Position numbers and translations under genes: made by a program. Positions 11,782 to 20,440 of a stretch of 64,000 bases of DNA are shown one piece after another. Numbering within the stretch: position 1 is the first letter of the stretch; each line of letters begins with the position of its first letter. Location of the stretch: positions 164,470 through 228,469 of the forward strand of contig CANDOC010000010.1 of NCBI GenBank assembly GCA_947387575.1, written 5' to 3'. This DNA is from Spongorhabdus nitratireducens (GTDB lineage: Bacteria; Pseudomonadota; Gammaproteobacteria; Pseudomonadales; Endozoicomonadaceae). The notes below the pieces were generated by a model. It saw only the letters and a program-made list of their open reading frames with translations. It ran no database searches and was not told the DNA's origin.

Positions 11782-12081
11782 TTAATGCTCCAACACCAAC
11801 AGATCATCGATACCGCTGAGTGTCACCAGAGATAGCAGCTGACTACAGGGCTTGCGCAGAATGACACCAACCTGATGCTCACGGCCGTAACGGGTCCAGC
11901 TGAGAAAAACCGACAAGGCTGCACTGTCAATCCGGGTCAGGCCCGACAGATCAACAATCATACGCTTGCGACCATGCATATGTGCCCGCCCCTCGGCCTC
12001 GACATAAACGGCCTGGTCGTGCTGCAAGTCACCTTCAAGAATTAACTCACCCTCGGCACCGTGGTGAATCTGACAGGACAT
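11782..12081 (-). CDS. mlaB: STAS-domain protein MlaB
   Basis: The small cytoplasmic STAS subunit that stabilises and regulates the MlaFE ABC transporter of the phospholipid transport system. It has 99 residues with the STAS core VDLSGLTRIDSAALSVFLSW. The open frame extends upstream into mlaC (to 12180), but the ATG at 12081 has GGAG 6 nt upstream and gives the family's usual length, so I take it as the start. It is the last gene of the mla operon. Confidence 0.85.
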   Translation of the reverse strand: MSCQIHHGAEGELILEGDLQHDQAVYVEAEGRAHMHGRKRMIVDLSGLTRIDSAALSVFLSWTRYGREHQVGVILRKPCSQLLSLVTLSGIDDLLVLEH

Positions 12082-12145
12082 ACCGTGCTCCATTATGGGG
12101 GTGAATAGAGGTGTGACCGGTTCACACCCCGGAAGAGTAGGAAAA

Positions 12146-12892
12146 TCAGCCTGCAGCTGCGGCAGCAGGCTGAGCCTCATGTTGTTTTTCGATCTGCTTT
12201 TCAGTCTGCTGCTGGGACGACTTCATAATTTCATCCCAGTGTTCAATCACCTTATCCACACTGCCATAGCGCTGCATCGCATCATGGAACTGGTTTCTGA
12301 AGACAACACCGATATTGATGCCTTCAACCACAATGTTCCGGACTTTCCACTCGCCATCGTCCGACATCATCGAGAAGGAAGCCTGGTAGCTGGATCCACT
12401 GGCAGTGGAGATCACCATTTCAACCGGAACGGAGCGCACCTTGCCGGCATTGTAATCTTCCAGGCTGGCTTTGGACGCGTCCTTAACCTCAATTTTTTCG
12501 TTCTGGTATTTCAGGATACCGCGACCATACAGTCGCATGGCACTGCTTTTAACCTTGGACTCAAACTCGTGAATCTTCGTTTCAGTGGTACGGTGGGCAT
12601 ATTTACCCATAACTCCACGGGCAAAAGATTCACCGGCCACCTTGGGGGAAAGCGCTGTATCCAGATACTGAAACAGCTTGTCAGTATCCTTTTCGTACTC
12701 AGCCCGATTCTTATTGATATTGGCGATCAGTGCATCAGCCGTTTCACGCACCACAACGGCCGGATCGCCCTTTGCCGCTTCAGCTGCAGTCGTAACCTGT
12801 GCCACGACCAGCAACCCCAGACTAATAGCTTGAGCAGCCATCAGTGTTTTGAACGTCGACATCCACTTACCCGGAAATTTTATCCAGCGCAT
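12146..12892 (-). CDS. mlaC: Periplasmic phospholipid-binding protein MlaC
   Basis: The soluble periplasmic shuttle that moves phospholipids between the outer-membrane MlaA complex and the inner-membrane MlaFEDB complex. The 248-residue frame has a signal peptide with a typical AxA cleavage region near residue 37; a second possible start at 12862 would give a tighter signal peptide. The family block SDDGEWKVRNIVVEGINIG is clear. The C-terminus (from about 225) is a Gln/Glu/Ala-rich tail that is probably disordered. Confidence 0.92.
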   Translation of the reverse strand: MRWIKFPGKWMSTFKTLMAAQAISLGLLVVAQVTTAAEAAKGDPAVVVRETADALIANINKNRAEYEKDTDKLFQYLDTALSPKVAGESFARGVMGKYAHRTTETKIHEFESKVKSSAMRLYGRGILKYQNEKIEVKDASKASLEDYNAGKVRSVPVEMVISTASGSSYQASFSMMSDDGEWKVRNIVVEGINIGVVFRNQFHDAMQRYGSVDKVIEHWDEIMKSSQQQTEKQIEKQHEAQPAAAAAG

Positions 12893-12946
12893 ATCTTCAG
12901 TCTCTCTTACCCTGTCAGTTCTGATACTACTACTCTGATACTGCTA

Positions 12947-13453
12947 TCAGAAATTATCTGCCGAACCAGAGCCTGCTGTAGCGCCACTGTCACTGTTAAC
13001 AGTATTCAACAGAAACTTGCCAATCAAATCTTCCAGAATCAGCGCTGACTGGGTATCTTCAATCCGGCCCTCAGGCTGGACAAAATCAACCTCACCACCC
13101 ACGCTGATACCAATAAACTTCTCACCCAGCAGGCCGGCGGTCACAATCGCAGCGGTGCTATCGACCGGGATATTATCGATATTCTTGTCAATATCCATAT
13201 CAACCCGCGCCATATAGGTGCGCTTGTCAAACGTCACACTGACCACCCGCCCGATGGTAACACCGGACATGGAAACCTTTGCCCGGGGAGAAAGGGAGCC
13301 CACATTATCGAACATGGCATATATCCGGTATGTCTGCCGGGCAGAATCCAGTGACAGGCCACTCACTTTCAGGGCCAGCAACAGCAGGGCCAGAATTCCG
13401 GCCAGCATGAACGCCCCTACACTGATCTCTACGGTTCTCATCCGCATCTGCAT
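12947..13453 (-). CDS. mlaD: MCE-domain protein MlaD
   Basis: The inner-membrane-anchored MCE subunit whose hexamer forms the lipid channel of the MlaFEDB complex. One N-terminal membrane segment (about residues 8-28) precedes the MCE domain, with FDNVGSLSPRAKVSMSGVTIGRV as its signature block. It has 168 residues, slightly short of the E. coli protein. I start it at the ATG at 13453, which overlaps the mlaE stop by one base (TGATG) and has GGAG nearby; a TTG one codon earlier is also open. Confidence 0.92.
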   Translation of the reverse strand: MQMRMRTVEISVGAFMLAGILALLLLALKVSGLSLDSARQTYRIYAMFDNVGSLSPRAKVSMSGVTIGRVVSVTFDKRTYMARVDMDIDKNIDNIPVDSTAAIVTAGLLGEKFIGISVGGEVDFVQPEGRIEDTQSALILEDLIGKFLLNTVNSDSGATAGSGSADNF

Positions 13454-14247
13454 CAATCTCCAAACATGACTGCCGTCAGGACAAAATCAAGGCCCAGTAC
13501 GGCCAGCGATGAATAAACCACTGTCCGTGTGGTTGCCCGGCTGATTCCCTCTGATGTCGGGGTCGCATCATAGCCCTGGAATACAGAGATCCAGGTCACT
13601 ACAGCACCGAACACCAGGCTTTTTATAATTCCGTCGCCCACATCACTCACGAAGTCGACGGAGTCCTTCATACTTGACCAGAAAGAGCCCTCATAGACTC
13701 CAAGCCAGTCAACACTCACCATGGCACCACCCAGAATACCCACCATGGTAAAAATCAGGGTTAACAGTGGCATTGAGATAAAGCCGGCCCAGAATCGGGG
13801 CGCAATAATGCGCTTGAGTGGATCGACTCCAATCATTTCCAGACTTGATAACTGCTCGGTCGCTTTCATCAGGCCGATTTCGGCAGTCAGTGCCGAACCA
13901 GCACGACCGGCAAACAGCAGTGCCGTCACCACCGGGCCCAACTCCCTGACCAGACTCAGTGCAACCATCTGCCCCACCGCCTCTTCCGATCCGTAACGAA
14001 CCAGAATGTTATAGCCCTGCAACCCGAGTACCATTCCGATAAACAACCCGGATACGGTAATGATAACCAGAGATAGCACCCCGACAGCATACAACTGTTT
14101 GATTAGCAGACCATATCCACCGCCACCGGCTGCCGGACGACCAAAAATCGCCTGTACCATAAACAGCCCGGAACGACCGATAGCCTGAACAAACCCCAGC
14201 CCGGAATGACCTACCTGCTGCAGGCGATCCAGCATTGGTTTCAGCAT
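13453..14247 (-). CDS. mlaE: ABC transporter permease MlaE
   Basis: The integral membrane permease of the Mla phospholipid transporter (MlaE/YrbE family). The 264 residues have several long hydrophobic segments and the conserved block [29 protein letters not shown] lies 6 nt before the ATG. It is tightly packed between mlaF (12 bp) and mlaD (overlapping). Confidence 0.95.
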   Translation of the reverse strand: MLKPMLDRLQQVGHSGLGFVQAIGRSGLFMVQAIFGRPAAGGGGYGLLIKQLYAVGVLSLVIITVSGLFIGMVLGLQGYNILVRYGSEEAVGQMVALSLVRELGPVVTALLFAGRAGSALTAEIGLMKATEQLSSLEMIGVDPLKRIIAPRFWAGFISMPLLTLIFTMVGILGGAMVSVDWLGVYEGSFWSSMKDSVDFVSDVGDGIIKSLVFGAVVTWISVFQGYDATPTSEGISRATTRTVVYSSLAVLGLDFVLTAVMFGD

Positions 14248-14259
14248 GCTTTGCCTCCT

Positions 14260-15117
14260 TTACAAACCGATGCCACCTGCATCACCTCCCAACATATCCT
14301 GACGATAGTCTTTGGCCGGGAAATGGAACGGCACGGGGCCATCTGACAATCCCTGCATAAATTGTTTAACTCGTGGGTCATCTGACTGCAGCATTTCTTC
14401 AGGCTCGCCCTGACCAATCACTTTGCCGTCTGCAATCAGATACAGGTAATCTGAAATACTGGCCGTTTCATGCAGGTCATGAGATACCACAATGCTGGTA
14501 ATACCCATCGCCTCATTCAGCCGCCGAATCAACTGCACCAGCATACCCATGGCAATAGGATCCTGCCCGACAAAAGGCTCATCGTACATAATCATCTCGG
14601 GATCCAGAGCCACTGCACGTGCCAGCGCAACCCGGCGCGACATACCACCGGAAAGCTCTGAGGGCATCAGGTTTCGGGCACCCCGAAGCCCCACTGCCTG
14701 CAGTTTCATCAACACAATATCGCGAATCATTGCCTCTGGCAGCCGGGTATGAATCCGCAGGGGAAAGGCGACATTTTCATAGACTGTCAGATCGGTAAAC
14801 AGCGCTCCACTCTGAAACAGCATGCCCATCTTCCGTCTGACAGAAAACAGTTCGTCACGGCTGAGTTGCCCCATATTATGGCCGTCAACAATAACCTCTC
14901 CAGCATCCGGCCGGAGCTGGCGCCCGATAAGCCGCAGCAGGGTTGTTTTACCGGTACCGGACGGGCCCATGATGCCAACGACTTTGCCCCGGGGAATATT
15001 CAGATCAATATTGTCAAAAATAACCCGCTCGCCACGATGGAAAGTGAGCCCGCGAATCTCGATAAAGTTTTCGGATGCTGTACCGGACTGCTGTTGAGTC
15101 TCTACAGGCTGTTTCAT
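14260..15117 (-). CDS. mlaF: ABC transporter ATP-binding protein MlaF
   Basis: The ATPase of the Mla phospholipid transport complex. Motifs: Walker A GPSGTGKTT, signature LSGGMSRR, Walker B MIMYDEP, and the H-loop SHDLHE. I place the start at the ATG at 15117 (285 residues); the open frame has another ATG at 15147, but its ten extra residues are basic and unlike the family, while an AAGGA stands upstream of 15117. It is the first gene of mlaFEDCB, preceded by a palindrome at 15148-15171. Confidence 0.93.
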   Translation of the reverse strand: MKQPVETQQQSGTASENFIEIRGLTFHRGERVIFDNIDLNIPRGKVVGIMGPSGTGKTTLLRLIGRQLRPDAGEVIVDGHNMGQLSRDELFSVRRKMGMLFQSGALFTDLTVYENVAFPLRIHTRLPEAMIRDIVLMKLQAVGLRGARNLMPSELSGGMSRRVALARAVALDPEMIMYDEPFVGQDPIAMGMLVQLIRRLNEAMGITSIVVSHDLHETASISDYLYLIADGKVIGQGEPEEMLQSDDPRVKQFMQGLSDGPVPFHFPAKDYRQDMLGGDAGGIGL

Positions 15118-15147
15118 TTGTGTCCAGGTCCTTTTCGTACGACGCAT

Positions 15148-15171
15148 ATTGCCTGATCAGTGATCAGCAAT
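15148..15171. promoter_or_regulatory. Palindrome upstream of mlaF
   Basis: An 11-bp inverted repeat around TGATCA-G-TGATCA (ATTGC...GCAAT at its ends, one bulged C) lies 31 bp upstream of the chosen mlaF start. A TATAAT on the plus strand follows at 15176-15181. It may be an operator for the mla promoter; no factor can be named. Confidence 0.45.
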
Positions 15172-15848
15172 GTCATATAATGCTCCGTGCAGGATTAAAC
15201 CCGCCAAAAGGTTAGGTGATGCTGTTCAGGAAAAACTGTTGGAAAACTGCTGCAAGTTGCCTGCGGACACGACCAGCCGCCAGACCCGGCAACCCTTTAT
15301 CTCCATCTACTGTTGTCATCCCTGTTATTTTTAGCAGCCGGCGTTGTATTCAGGTTACTGATTCGTACTCTGATATCCTGTCAGAAACACTTTCCCACTC
15401 TCTCGCGACTATTTCCAGTTCCAGCTCCGAATAAAATTCCGGGTATAGTTTCGGATATAGCTCCGCTCTGAATACACGCCAATGCTTCAGCAATCTGATT
15501 CTGCATTATAATCATAAACAAGCAAAAAAATAAGCACAGGCACTGAAGACACTGACTGTTTCCAGTAACCTCAAAAACAAGCACACGCTTAAGGAGTAAA
15601 ACCTCGTCAAATCAGCGTGGATAGAATTTAGAAAAGTTCTGCTCATAAAATGATGTGACACCCGATGTGACGCAAATGTGAAGAGCAGAAACAATACTTC
15701 TTACTGTAAAAACAACCATCACATTAATTACCTGCCAGACAACCTGCGATAATTCTCCACCAATAAACGACGCCAACTTATCTAGTGATACAATAACCGG
15801 GGTTAACAACAGGTTAACGAATCCAAATTCAATGGAAACATATAAATA
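15172..15848. other. Long intergenic region between mlaF and yrbG
   Basis: About 680 bp without a convincing gene between divergent mlaF and yrbG. Small open frames here lack start signals and protein-like composition. Visible structure: arms TTCTGCTC (15637-15644) and GAGCAGAA (15683-15690) enclosing two direct copies of GATGTGAC 12 bp apart (15652 and 15664), and two GTTAAC sites 11 bp apart (15802 and 15813) shortly before yrbG. It probably holds both promoters and possibly a leader or small RNA. Confidence 0.5.
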
Positions 15849-16811
15849 ATGCCACCAATTGTTATTGCCTCCCTGGCCATCCTGGCCGGCTTTGCTGTGT
15901 TAATGAAAAGCGCCGACTGGTTTGTAAATGGTGCCGCGGCAACAGCACGTAATTTTGGCATGTCACCCATGCTGGTCGGATTGACAATTGTCTCCATCGG
16001 CACCTCCGCTCCCGAAATACTGGTGTCATCCATGGCAGCACTGGACGGTCACAGCGCACTGGCGGTGGGGAATGCGCTGGGCTCAAATATTGCCAATATT
16101 GGTCTGGTGCTTGGTATAACGGCTCTGGTTGCACCGCTGCCGGTTCAGTCATCACTGATTAAAAAGGAACTTCCATTATTATGCGCAGTCACTGTTATCA
16201 GCGGAGTATGCCTGCTGGATGGCCGACTGGATCGTATCGATGGTGTTATTTTGCTGGCATTACTGGCACTGGTCCTGTACCTGATGTTTCGCTGGCAAAA
16301 GACACCTGAAGCCGCTGGCGAAGCTCATTATCAGGATGAAGTGGAACAGGACTACCCTGAGTTATCGCAGAGCAAGGCTTTTCTTCAGCTGGCAGCAGGA
16401 TTAGTACTGTTAATGGCCAGTTCAAAGCTGCTGGTATGGGGTGCAACAACGATTGCAACCCAGCTCGGCGTCAGCGATCTGGTGATCGGGCTGACAATTG
16501 TAGCCATTGGCACCAGCCTGCCGGAGCTTGCAGCCTCGGTCGCATCCGCACTCAAAGGGCATCATGATATTGCCTTGGGCAATGTGGTCGGTTCGAATTT
16601 GTTCAATTTGCTGGCGGTAATGTCAGCACCGGCCCTGATCGCTCCGGAAGCACTCGATACGGCAGTGCTCTGGCGTGATTTCCCGGCAATGCTTGCATTG
16701 ACAGCATTGCTGTTTATCATGGCTCGCAAGCAGCGCATTGGTCGTATCGGGGGTTTGTTTTTTGCCGGTACCTACGTGGCCTATACCGCTCTCCTTTTTA
16801 TTATTGGCTGA
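15849..16811 (+). CDS. Calcium/sodium antiporter (CaCA family, YrbG-like)
   Basis: A 320-residue inner-membrane cation exchanger with about ten hydrophobic segments in two inverted halves. Each half carries the alpha-repeat motif: SIGTSAPEI in the first and AIGTSLPELAAS in the second, with ALGSNIANIGLVLG and VVGSNLFNLLAV following. It corresponds to YrbG, which precedes kdsD in E. coli. It is separated from kdsD by a short hairpin. Confidence 0.9.
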   Translation: MPPIVIASLAILAGFAVLMKSADWFVNGAAATARNFGMSPMLVGLTIVSIGTSAPEILVSSMAALDGHSALAVGNALGSNIANIGLVLGITALVAPLPVQSSLIKKELPLLCAVTVISGVCLLDGRLDRIDGVILLALLALVLYLMFRWQKTPEAAGEAHYQDEVEQDYPELSQSKAFLQLAAGLVLLMASSKLLVWGATTIATQLGVSDLVIGLTIVAIGTSLPELAASVASALKGHHDIALGNVVGSNLFNLLAVMSAPALIAPEALDTAVLWRDFPAMLALTALLFIMARKQRIGRIGGLFFAGTYVAYTALLFIIG

Positions 16812-16819
16812 CATAGCAG

Positions 16820-16839
16820 AAGCAGGTACTGACCTGCTT
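16820..16839 (+). terminator. Small hairpin between yrbG and kdsD
   Basis: An 8-bp perfect stem (AAGCAGGT/ACCTGCTT) with a 4-nt loop lies 8 bp after the yrbG stop and runs up to an ATG at 16841. It would bury any ribosome site for that ATG, which argues for the later kdsD start. With only one further U it is at most a weak terminator or an RNA-processing site. Confidence 0.4.
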
Positions 16840-16894
16840 TATGCCAACCGGCTGTAACCTGAGAACCGCTGCCAACCGAGACTGGCAAACGCAG

Positions 16895-17869
16895 ATGCAA
16901 ACTACAGAAGATTTTATACATTCAGCCCGCCGTACTATTTCAGTCGAGTTACAAGCTGTCGAAAAGCTGCTGCAACGTATTGATGCCAGCTTTGCCAAAG
17001 CCTGCGAATTACTCCTGAACTGTGAAGGACGAACCGTTATTCTCGGCACGGGCAAGTCAGGTCACGTCGGCCGCAAGATTGCTGCCACCCTGGCCAGCAC
17101 CGGAACACCTGCCTTTTTTGTGCATGCCGGCGAAGCCAGCCATGGTGATATGGGGATGATCACCGGGCGTGATGTTGTAATTGCTATTTCCTATTCCGGT
17201 ACAACCTCCGAAATTGTCACCCTGCTGCCCCTGATCAAGCGTCTGGGGGCGCCTTTGATCAGCATGACCGGCAAGCCATCATCGGCTCTGTCTCAGGCTG
17301 CTGACGTTAATCTGGATGTTGGTGTAGACAAGGAGGCTTGCCCGCTGGATCTGGCGCCTACTGCCAGCACCACTGTGACTCTGGCGATGGGTGACGCCCT
17401 GGCTATAGCCCTGCTCGAAGCCAAAGGTTTCACCGAAGAAGACTTCGCCTTTTCTCACCCGGGTGGTGCTCTGGGTCGCCGCCTGCTGCTCAAGGTTCGG
17501 GATATCATGCACAGTGGTGAGCGGATGCCACTGGTAAGCAGCGACACGCTGCTCAGCAAGGCACTGCTCGAAATCACCCGTAAGAGCCTCGGTATGACAG
17601 GCGTTGTTGATGACAACGGGCTGCTTATGGGCATTTACACTGACGGAGACCTGCGTCGAACCCTGGATCAGGGTATTGACCCGCATACGACGCCCATTGC
17701 GGATGTTATGACCCGTGACTGCATTACCATTCGAGCCGATATTCTGGCAGCAGAAGCCTTGAAAATCATGGAAGATAACAAGATTAATGCTTTGATCTGC
17801 GTTACTGAGGATGGCAAGCCTGAAGGTGCCCTTAATACTCACGACCTGCTTCGCGCCGGCGTCGTTTAG
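16895..17869 (+). CDS. kdsD: D-arabinose 5-phosphate isomerase
   Basis: Interconverts ribulose 5-phosphate and arabinose 5-phosphate, the first step towards Kdo for lipopolysaccharide. The 324 residues comprise a SIS domain (GTGKSGHVGRK; SYSGTTSE) and a C-terminal CBS pair (from about 200). The open frame extends upstream to 16841, but that ATG sits at the foot of a hairpin, and the ATG at 16895 begins the family-like N-terminus. kdsC, which normally follows, is absent. Confidence 0.9.
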   Translation: MQTTEDFIHSARRTISVELQAVEKLLQRIDASFAKACELLLNCEGRTVILGTGKSGHVGRKIAATLASTGTPAFFVHAGEASHGDMGMITGRDVVIAISYSGTTSEIVTLLPLIKRLGAPLISMTGKPSSALSQAADVNLDVGVDKEACPLDLAPTASTTVTLAMGDALAIALLEAKGFTEEDFAFSHPGGALGRRLLLKVRDIMHSGERMPLVSSDTLLSKALLEITRKSLGMTGVVDDNGLLMGIYTDGDLRRTLDQGIDPHTTPIADVMTRDCITIRADILAAEALKIMEDNKINALICVTEDGKPEGALNTHDLLRAGVV

Positions 17870-18072
17870 ACCAAAACTTGCTACATTTGATTTACCATGA
17901 GCTAGTGCCATTCGTGCCGGCTCATGGAATAATCATATTGAATCACTGAGACTGTAATCGAGCCGGGTGTTGCTGAAAAAGTTAACAAGCCTTTTTCCAA
18001 CCTCTGGCAAATGCCAGTGCATGCATTGAACAGCACTGGCTCTAAACAGGATATTTTAATGATCAGGGCCAT
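17870..18072 (+). other. Gene-less gap where kdsC is usually found
   Basis: About 200 bp between kdsD and lptC. No phosphatase motif (DVDGVLTDG) can be read in any frame. There is an imperfect hairpin (CCATGAGC ... GCTCATGG, near 17896-17928). The plus-strand frame entering the lptC start is open only for some 40 codons and has no start signal. Confidence 0.6.
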
Positions 18073-18657
18073 ATGAACTATCGCCATTACCTGTTTCTTC
18101 TGTTGCTGCTGGGACTGGGCGTGATTATTTACATTGCCGGCGACAACAGTATTTCCACGCCTCTGCTCAGCCGGGTGACATCGACACCGGCCGGCACACC
18201 TGATGTCTTTATGGAAAATGCCCGCATCACCCAGTATGACGAAGCCGGCAACCGCAGCAGTTTTGCTACAGCGACTCAGGTTGTCCATTACCCGGACAGT
18301 GACACCACCTGGCTGGACTCGCCCGACATCTGGAACTGGCAAGACAGCATCAACCCACCATGGCATAGTGTTTCTGAACGAGGCAAATTACTACCTGGTG
18401 GTAAAACACTGGAACTCTACGATAACGTGGTGATTAACCGGGCCAACCCGAAGGGTGGTGCACCACTGCAACTGGAAACCGATTTTCTTACAATTCATAC
18501 TGACCGGGATATTGCTGAAACAGAGCGACCGGTAAGAATTTCCGATGAGTCTGGGGTCACTACGGCTGTTGGCATGACCACTTACTACAAAGAGAATCTG
18601 GTTAAATTAAAGTCAAAAGTAAGGGGTATACATGAAGTCAAGCAGCCAACGCCATAA
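18073..18657 (+). CDS. lptC: LPS export protein LptC
   Basis: The single-pass inner-membrane component of the lipopolysaccharide transport bridge, passing LPS from LptB2FG to LptA. 194 residues: one N-terminal membrane segment (about 6-24) and a periplasmic beta-jellyroll. Family blocks include DVFMENARITQYD and the middle LYDNVVINRA. AGGG precedes the ATG, and the 3' end overlaps lptA by 26 bp. Confidence 0.9.
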   Translation: MNYRHYLFLLLLLGLGVIIYIAGDNSISTPLLSRVTSTPAGTPDVFMENARITQYDEAGNRSSFATATQVVHYPDSDTTWLDSPDIWNWQDSINPPWHSVSERGKLLPGGKTLELYDNVVINRANPKGGAPLQLETDFLTIHTDRDIAETERPVRISDESGVTTAVGMTTYYKENLVKLKSKVRGIHEVKQPTP

Positions 18658-19207
18658 CGGCCAGTCTAAATGGCAAAAAATGACCGGACATTATGGCTGT
18701 GCGCTACTGTCTGCACTGATGCTGGCGTTTACCAGTACCAGCTGGGCACTGCCCAGTGATCGGAGCGAGCCTATCCGCATCGCTTCTGACAGTGCAGATA
18801 TTGATGACAAGACAGGTACTGCCACTTATCGTGGCAATGTAGTGATGACCCAGGGCACTACCCGCCTGACAGGTGATGTCGTTACTATCAAGTCCGAAAA
18901 TCGTGAAGTTGTTGAAGTGACTGCTGTTGGCAAGCCCGCTCACTACCGGGAGCAGCAGGAAGGTGAACAGGGCGAAATGAAAAGCTGGGGCAACACCATT
19001 CACTACTATGTGGCACAGGAAAAAGTTGTGCTGCTGGAGAATGCCCGGGTTGAACAAAAAACCGATGAAGTGCGCGGCAAGCGAATTGATTATGACATGA
19101 AAACCCAGCGCATTAACGCTCGCAGCCAGCGTGGAAGTTCTGGTGACGATCGGGTCATTATGGAATTCCAGCCTAAAACCGCACCGGCAACGCTTCCAAA
19201 AGGCTGA
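18632..19207 (+). CDS. lptA: LPS export protein LptA
   Basis: The periplasmic protein that polymerises head to tail to bridge the inner and outer membranes for LPS. 191 residues with an N-terminal signal peptide (hydrophobic stretch about 20-37, cut after SWA) and the OstA-like jellyroll: YRGNVVMTQGTTRLTGD. AAGGGG lies 5 nt before the ATG. It overlaps lptC and is followed by an unusual structured gap before lptB. Confidence 0.92.
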   Translation: MKSSSQRHNGQSKWQKMTGHYGCALLSALMLAFTSTSWALPSDRSEPIRIASDSADIDDKTGTATYRGNVVMTQGTTRLTGDVVTIKSENREVVEVTAVGKPAHYREQQEGEQGEMKSWGNTIHYYVAQEKVVLLENARVEQKTDEVRGKRIDYDMKTQRINARSQRGSSGDDRVIMEFQPKTAPATLPKG

Positions 19208-19219
19208 GATATTCTGATT

Positions 19220-19308
19220 GAGGAACCTTGGTACACCCCAAGAGTCAAACTGAAGACTTGGCTGGTCGGTTGTACCAACTATTACAGTGCGGTTGTATCA
19301 AGGTTCTC
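19220..19308 (+). promoter_or_regulatory. Structured lptA-lptB intergenic element with alternative pairings
   Basis: A left arm (19220-19235) pairs with a far right arm (19294-19308) over about 15 bp with one bulge and one G-U pair. Part of the same left arm (TTGGTACA, 19228-19235) is also perfectly complementary to a nearer copy (TGTACCAA, 19271-19278). The two right arms are direct repeats of CGGTTGTA(C/T)CAA, 23 bp apart. The two folds exclude one another. It could be a regulatory leader for lptB or a processing site. Confidence 0.55.
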
Positions 19309-19375
19309 AGACAGTTCTCTACCCGCCAAAAGACTATCAGCTTAATTTGATTTCTAGTTTGGACTTTCTTAACGC

Positions 19376-20101
19376 ATGAGCACACTGATCGCGAGAAACC
19401 TCTCTAAAAGCTACAAAAGCCGGCAGGTTGTCCGGGATGTGTCGCTTAGTATTGACAGTGGACAGGTCGTTGGCCTGCTTGGCCCTAACGGTGCCGGTAA
19501 AACCACTTGCTTTTATATGATTGTGGGACTGGTGCGTGCTGACGGCGGCCAGATCAGCATCAACGATCAGGATATCACCCGACAGCCGATGCATGGCAGG
19601 GCTCGTGCAGGTATCGGATATCTTCCTCAGGAAGCGTCTATTTTCCGCAAACTGACTGTCACCGATAATATTATGGGGATTCTGGAAACCCGGCGCGAGC
19701 TGAGCAAAAAGCAGCGTCTGGCCAAAATGGAGTCATTGCTGGAAGAATTCCATATCACCCATATTCGCAACAATACCGGCATGAGCCTCTCTGGAGGTGA
19801 ACGACGCCGGGTAGAAATCGCCCGAGCATTGGCAACCGAGCCTTCCTTTATGCTGCTGGACGAGCCTTTCGCCGGTGTTGACCCGATTTCTGTGAATGAT
19901 ATCAAACAGATTATCCTGCACTTGCGTGACAAGGGCATTGGTGTACTGATCACCGACCATAACGTTCGGGAAACTCTGGATATTTGTGAGAAGGCCTATA
20001 TTGTCAGTGAAGGCCATATCATTGCAGAAGGCGATAGCCACACTGTACTTTCCAATCAGCAGGTTCGTGACGTTTATCTTGGCCATCAGTTCAGCCTGTA
20101 A
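19376..20101 (+). CDS. lptB: LPS export ABC transporter ATPase LptB
   Basis: The cytoplasmic ATPase of LptB2FG, which extracts LPS from the inner membrane. 241 residues with Walker [11 protein letters not shown]-loop LPQEASIFR, signature LSGGERRR, Walker [14 protein letters not shown] and the switch His in ITDHNV. No strong ribosome site is visible before the ATG. It is followed by a terminator, so rpoN probably has its own promoter. Confidence 0.96.
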   Translation: MSTLIARNLSKSYKSRQVVRDVSLSIDSGQVVGLLGPNGAGKTTCFYMIVGLVRADGGQISINDQDITRQPMHGRARAGIGYLPQEASIFRKLTVTDNIMGILETRRELSKKQRLAKMESLLEEFHITHIRNNTGMSLSGGERRRVEIARALATEPSFMLLDEPFAGVDPISVNDIKQIILHLRDKGIGVLITDHNVRETLDICEKAYIVSEGHIIAEGDSHTVLSNQQVRDVYLGHQFSL

Positions 20102-20120
20102 AATTTCTCTTCCGACCAAT

Positions 20121-20176
20121 AAAGACTTTTTTTCCTGCTAACTTCATAGTTAGTCAGGATAAAGGAGTCTTTTTTC
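20121..20176 (+). terminator. Rho-independent terminator after lptB
   Basis: Nested inverted repeats: outer AAAGACT/AGTCTTT and inner CCTG-TAAC/GTTA-CAGG, ending in a run of six T. It sits 20 bp past the lptB stop. Confidence 0.7.
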
Positions 20177-20440
20177 TCACCCCCACCAGTGTAAAATATA
20201 ATTTTCATGCTCTCTCACAGCTATTAACATGCTGTGCCGTGAGTGTCGTTTTCTTAAAAACGGCACTATTCTTGCGAGTCAATATTGATTTTTTGCTTCG
20301 GTTTCTGAATATTCCCTATATTCTGGACGATTCCACCAATACAAAACCGGAATAACTGACCCTGTTGACCGAGGACCGTCGACGAGGAAGTATGGTGTGC
20401 CCCCGGGAGGCACACTGAAGGAGACAAGGGTAACTTTAAG
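20177..20440 (+). promoter_or_regulatory. rpoN upstream region with leader hairpin
   Basis: About 260 bp without a gene, presumably containing the rpoN promoter. A 7-bp GC-rich hairpin (GTGTGCC/GGCACAC, 20395-20415, loop CCCGGGA) stands 25 bp before the ATG, just upstream of the purine-rich stretch AAGGAGACAAGGG that should bind the ribosome. Confidence 0.45.

Noticed and set aside
12095..13048. 317-codon open frame antisense to mlaC and mlaD
   Set aside because: Shadow of two genes with clear motifs and operon structure.
15216..15434. 72-codon open frame in the mlaF-yrbG gap
   Set aside because: Ser/Arg-rich composition, no homology that I recognise, and a weak start; more likely non-coding.
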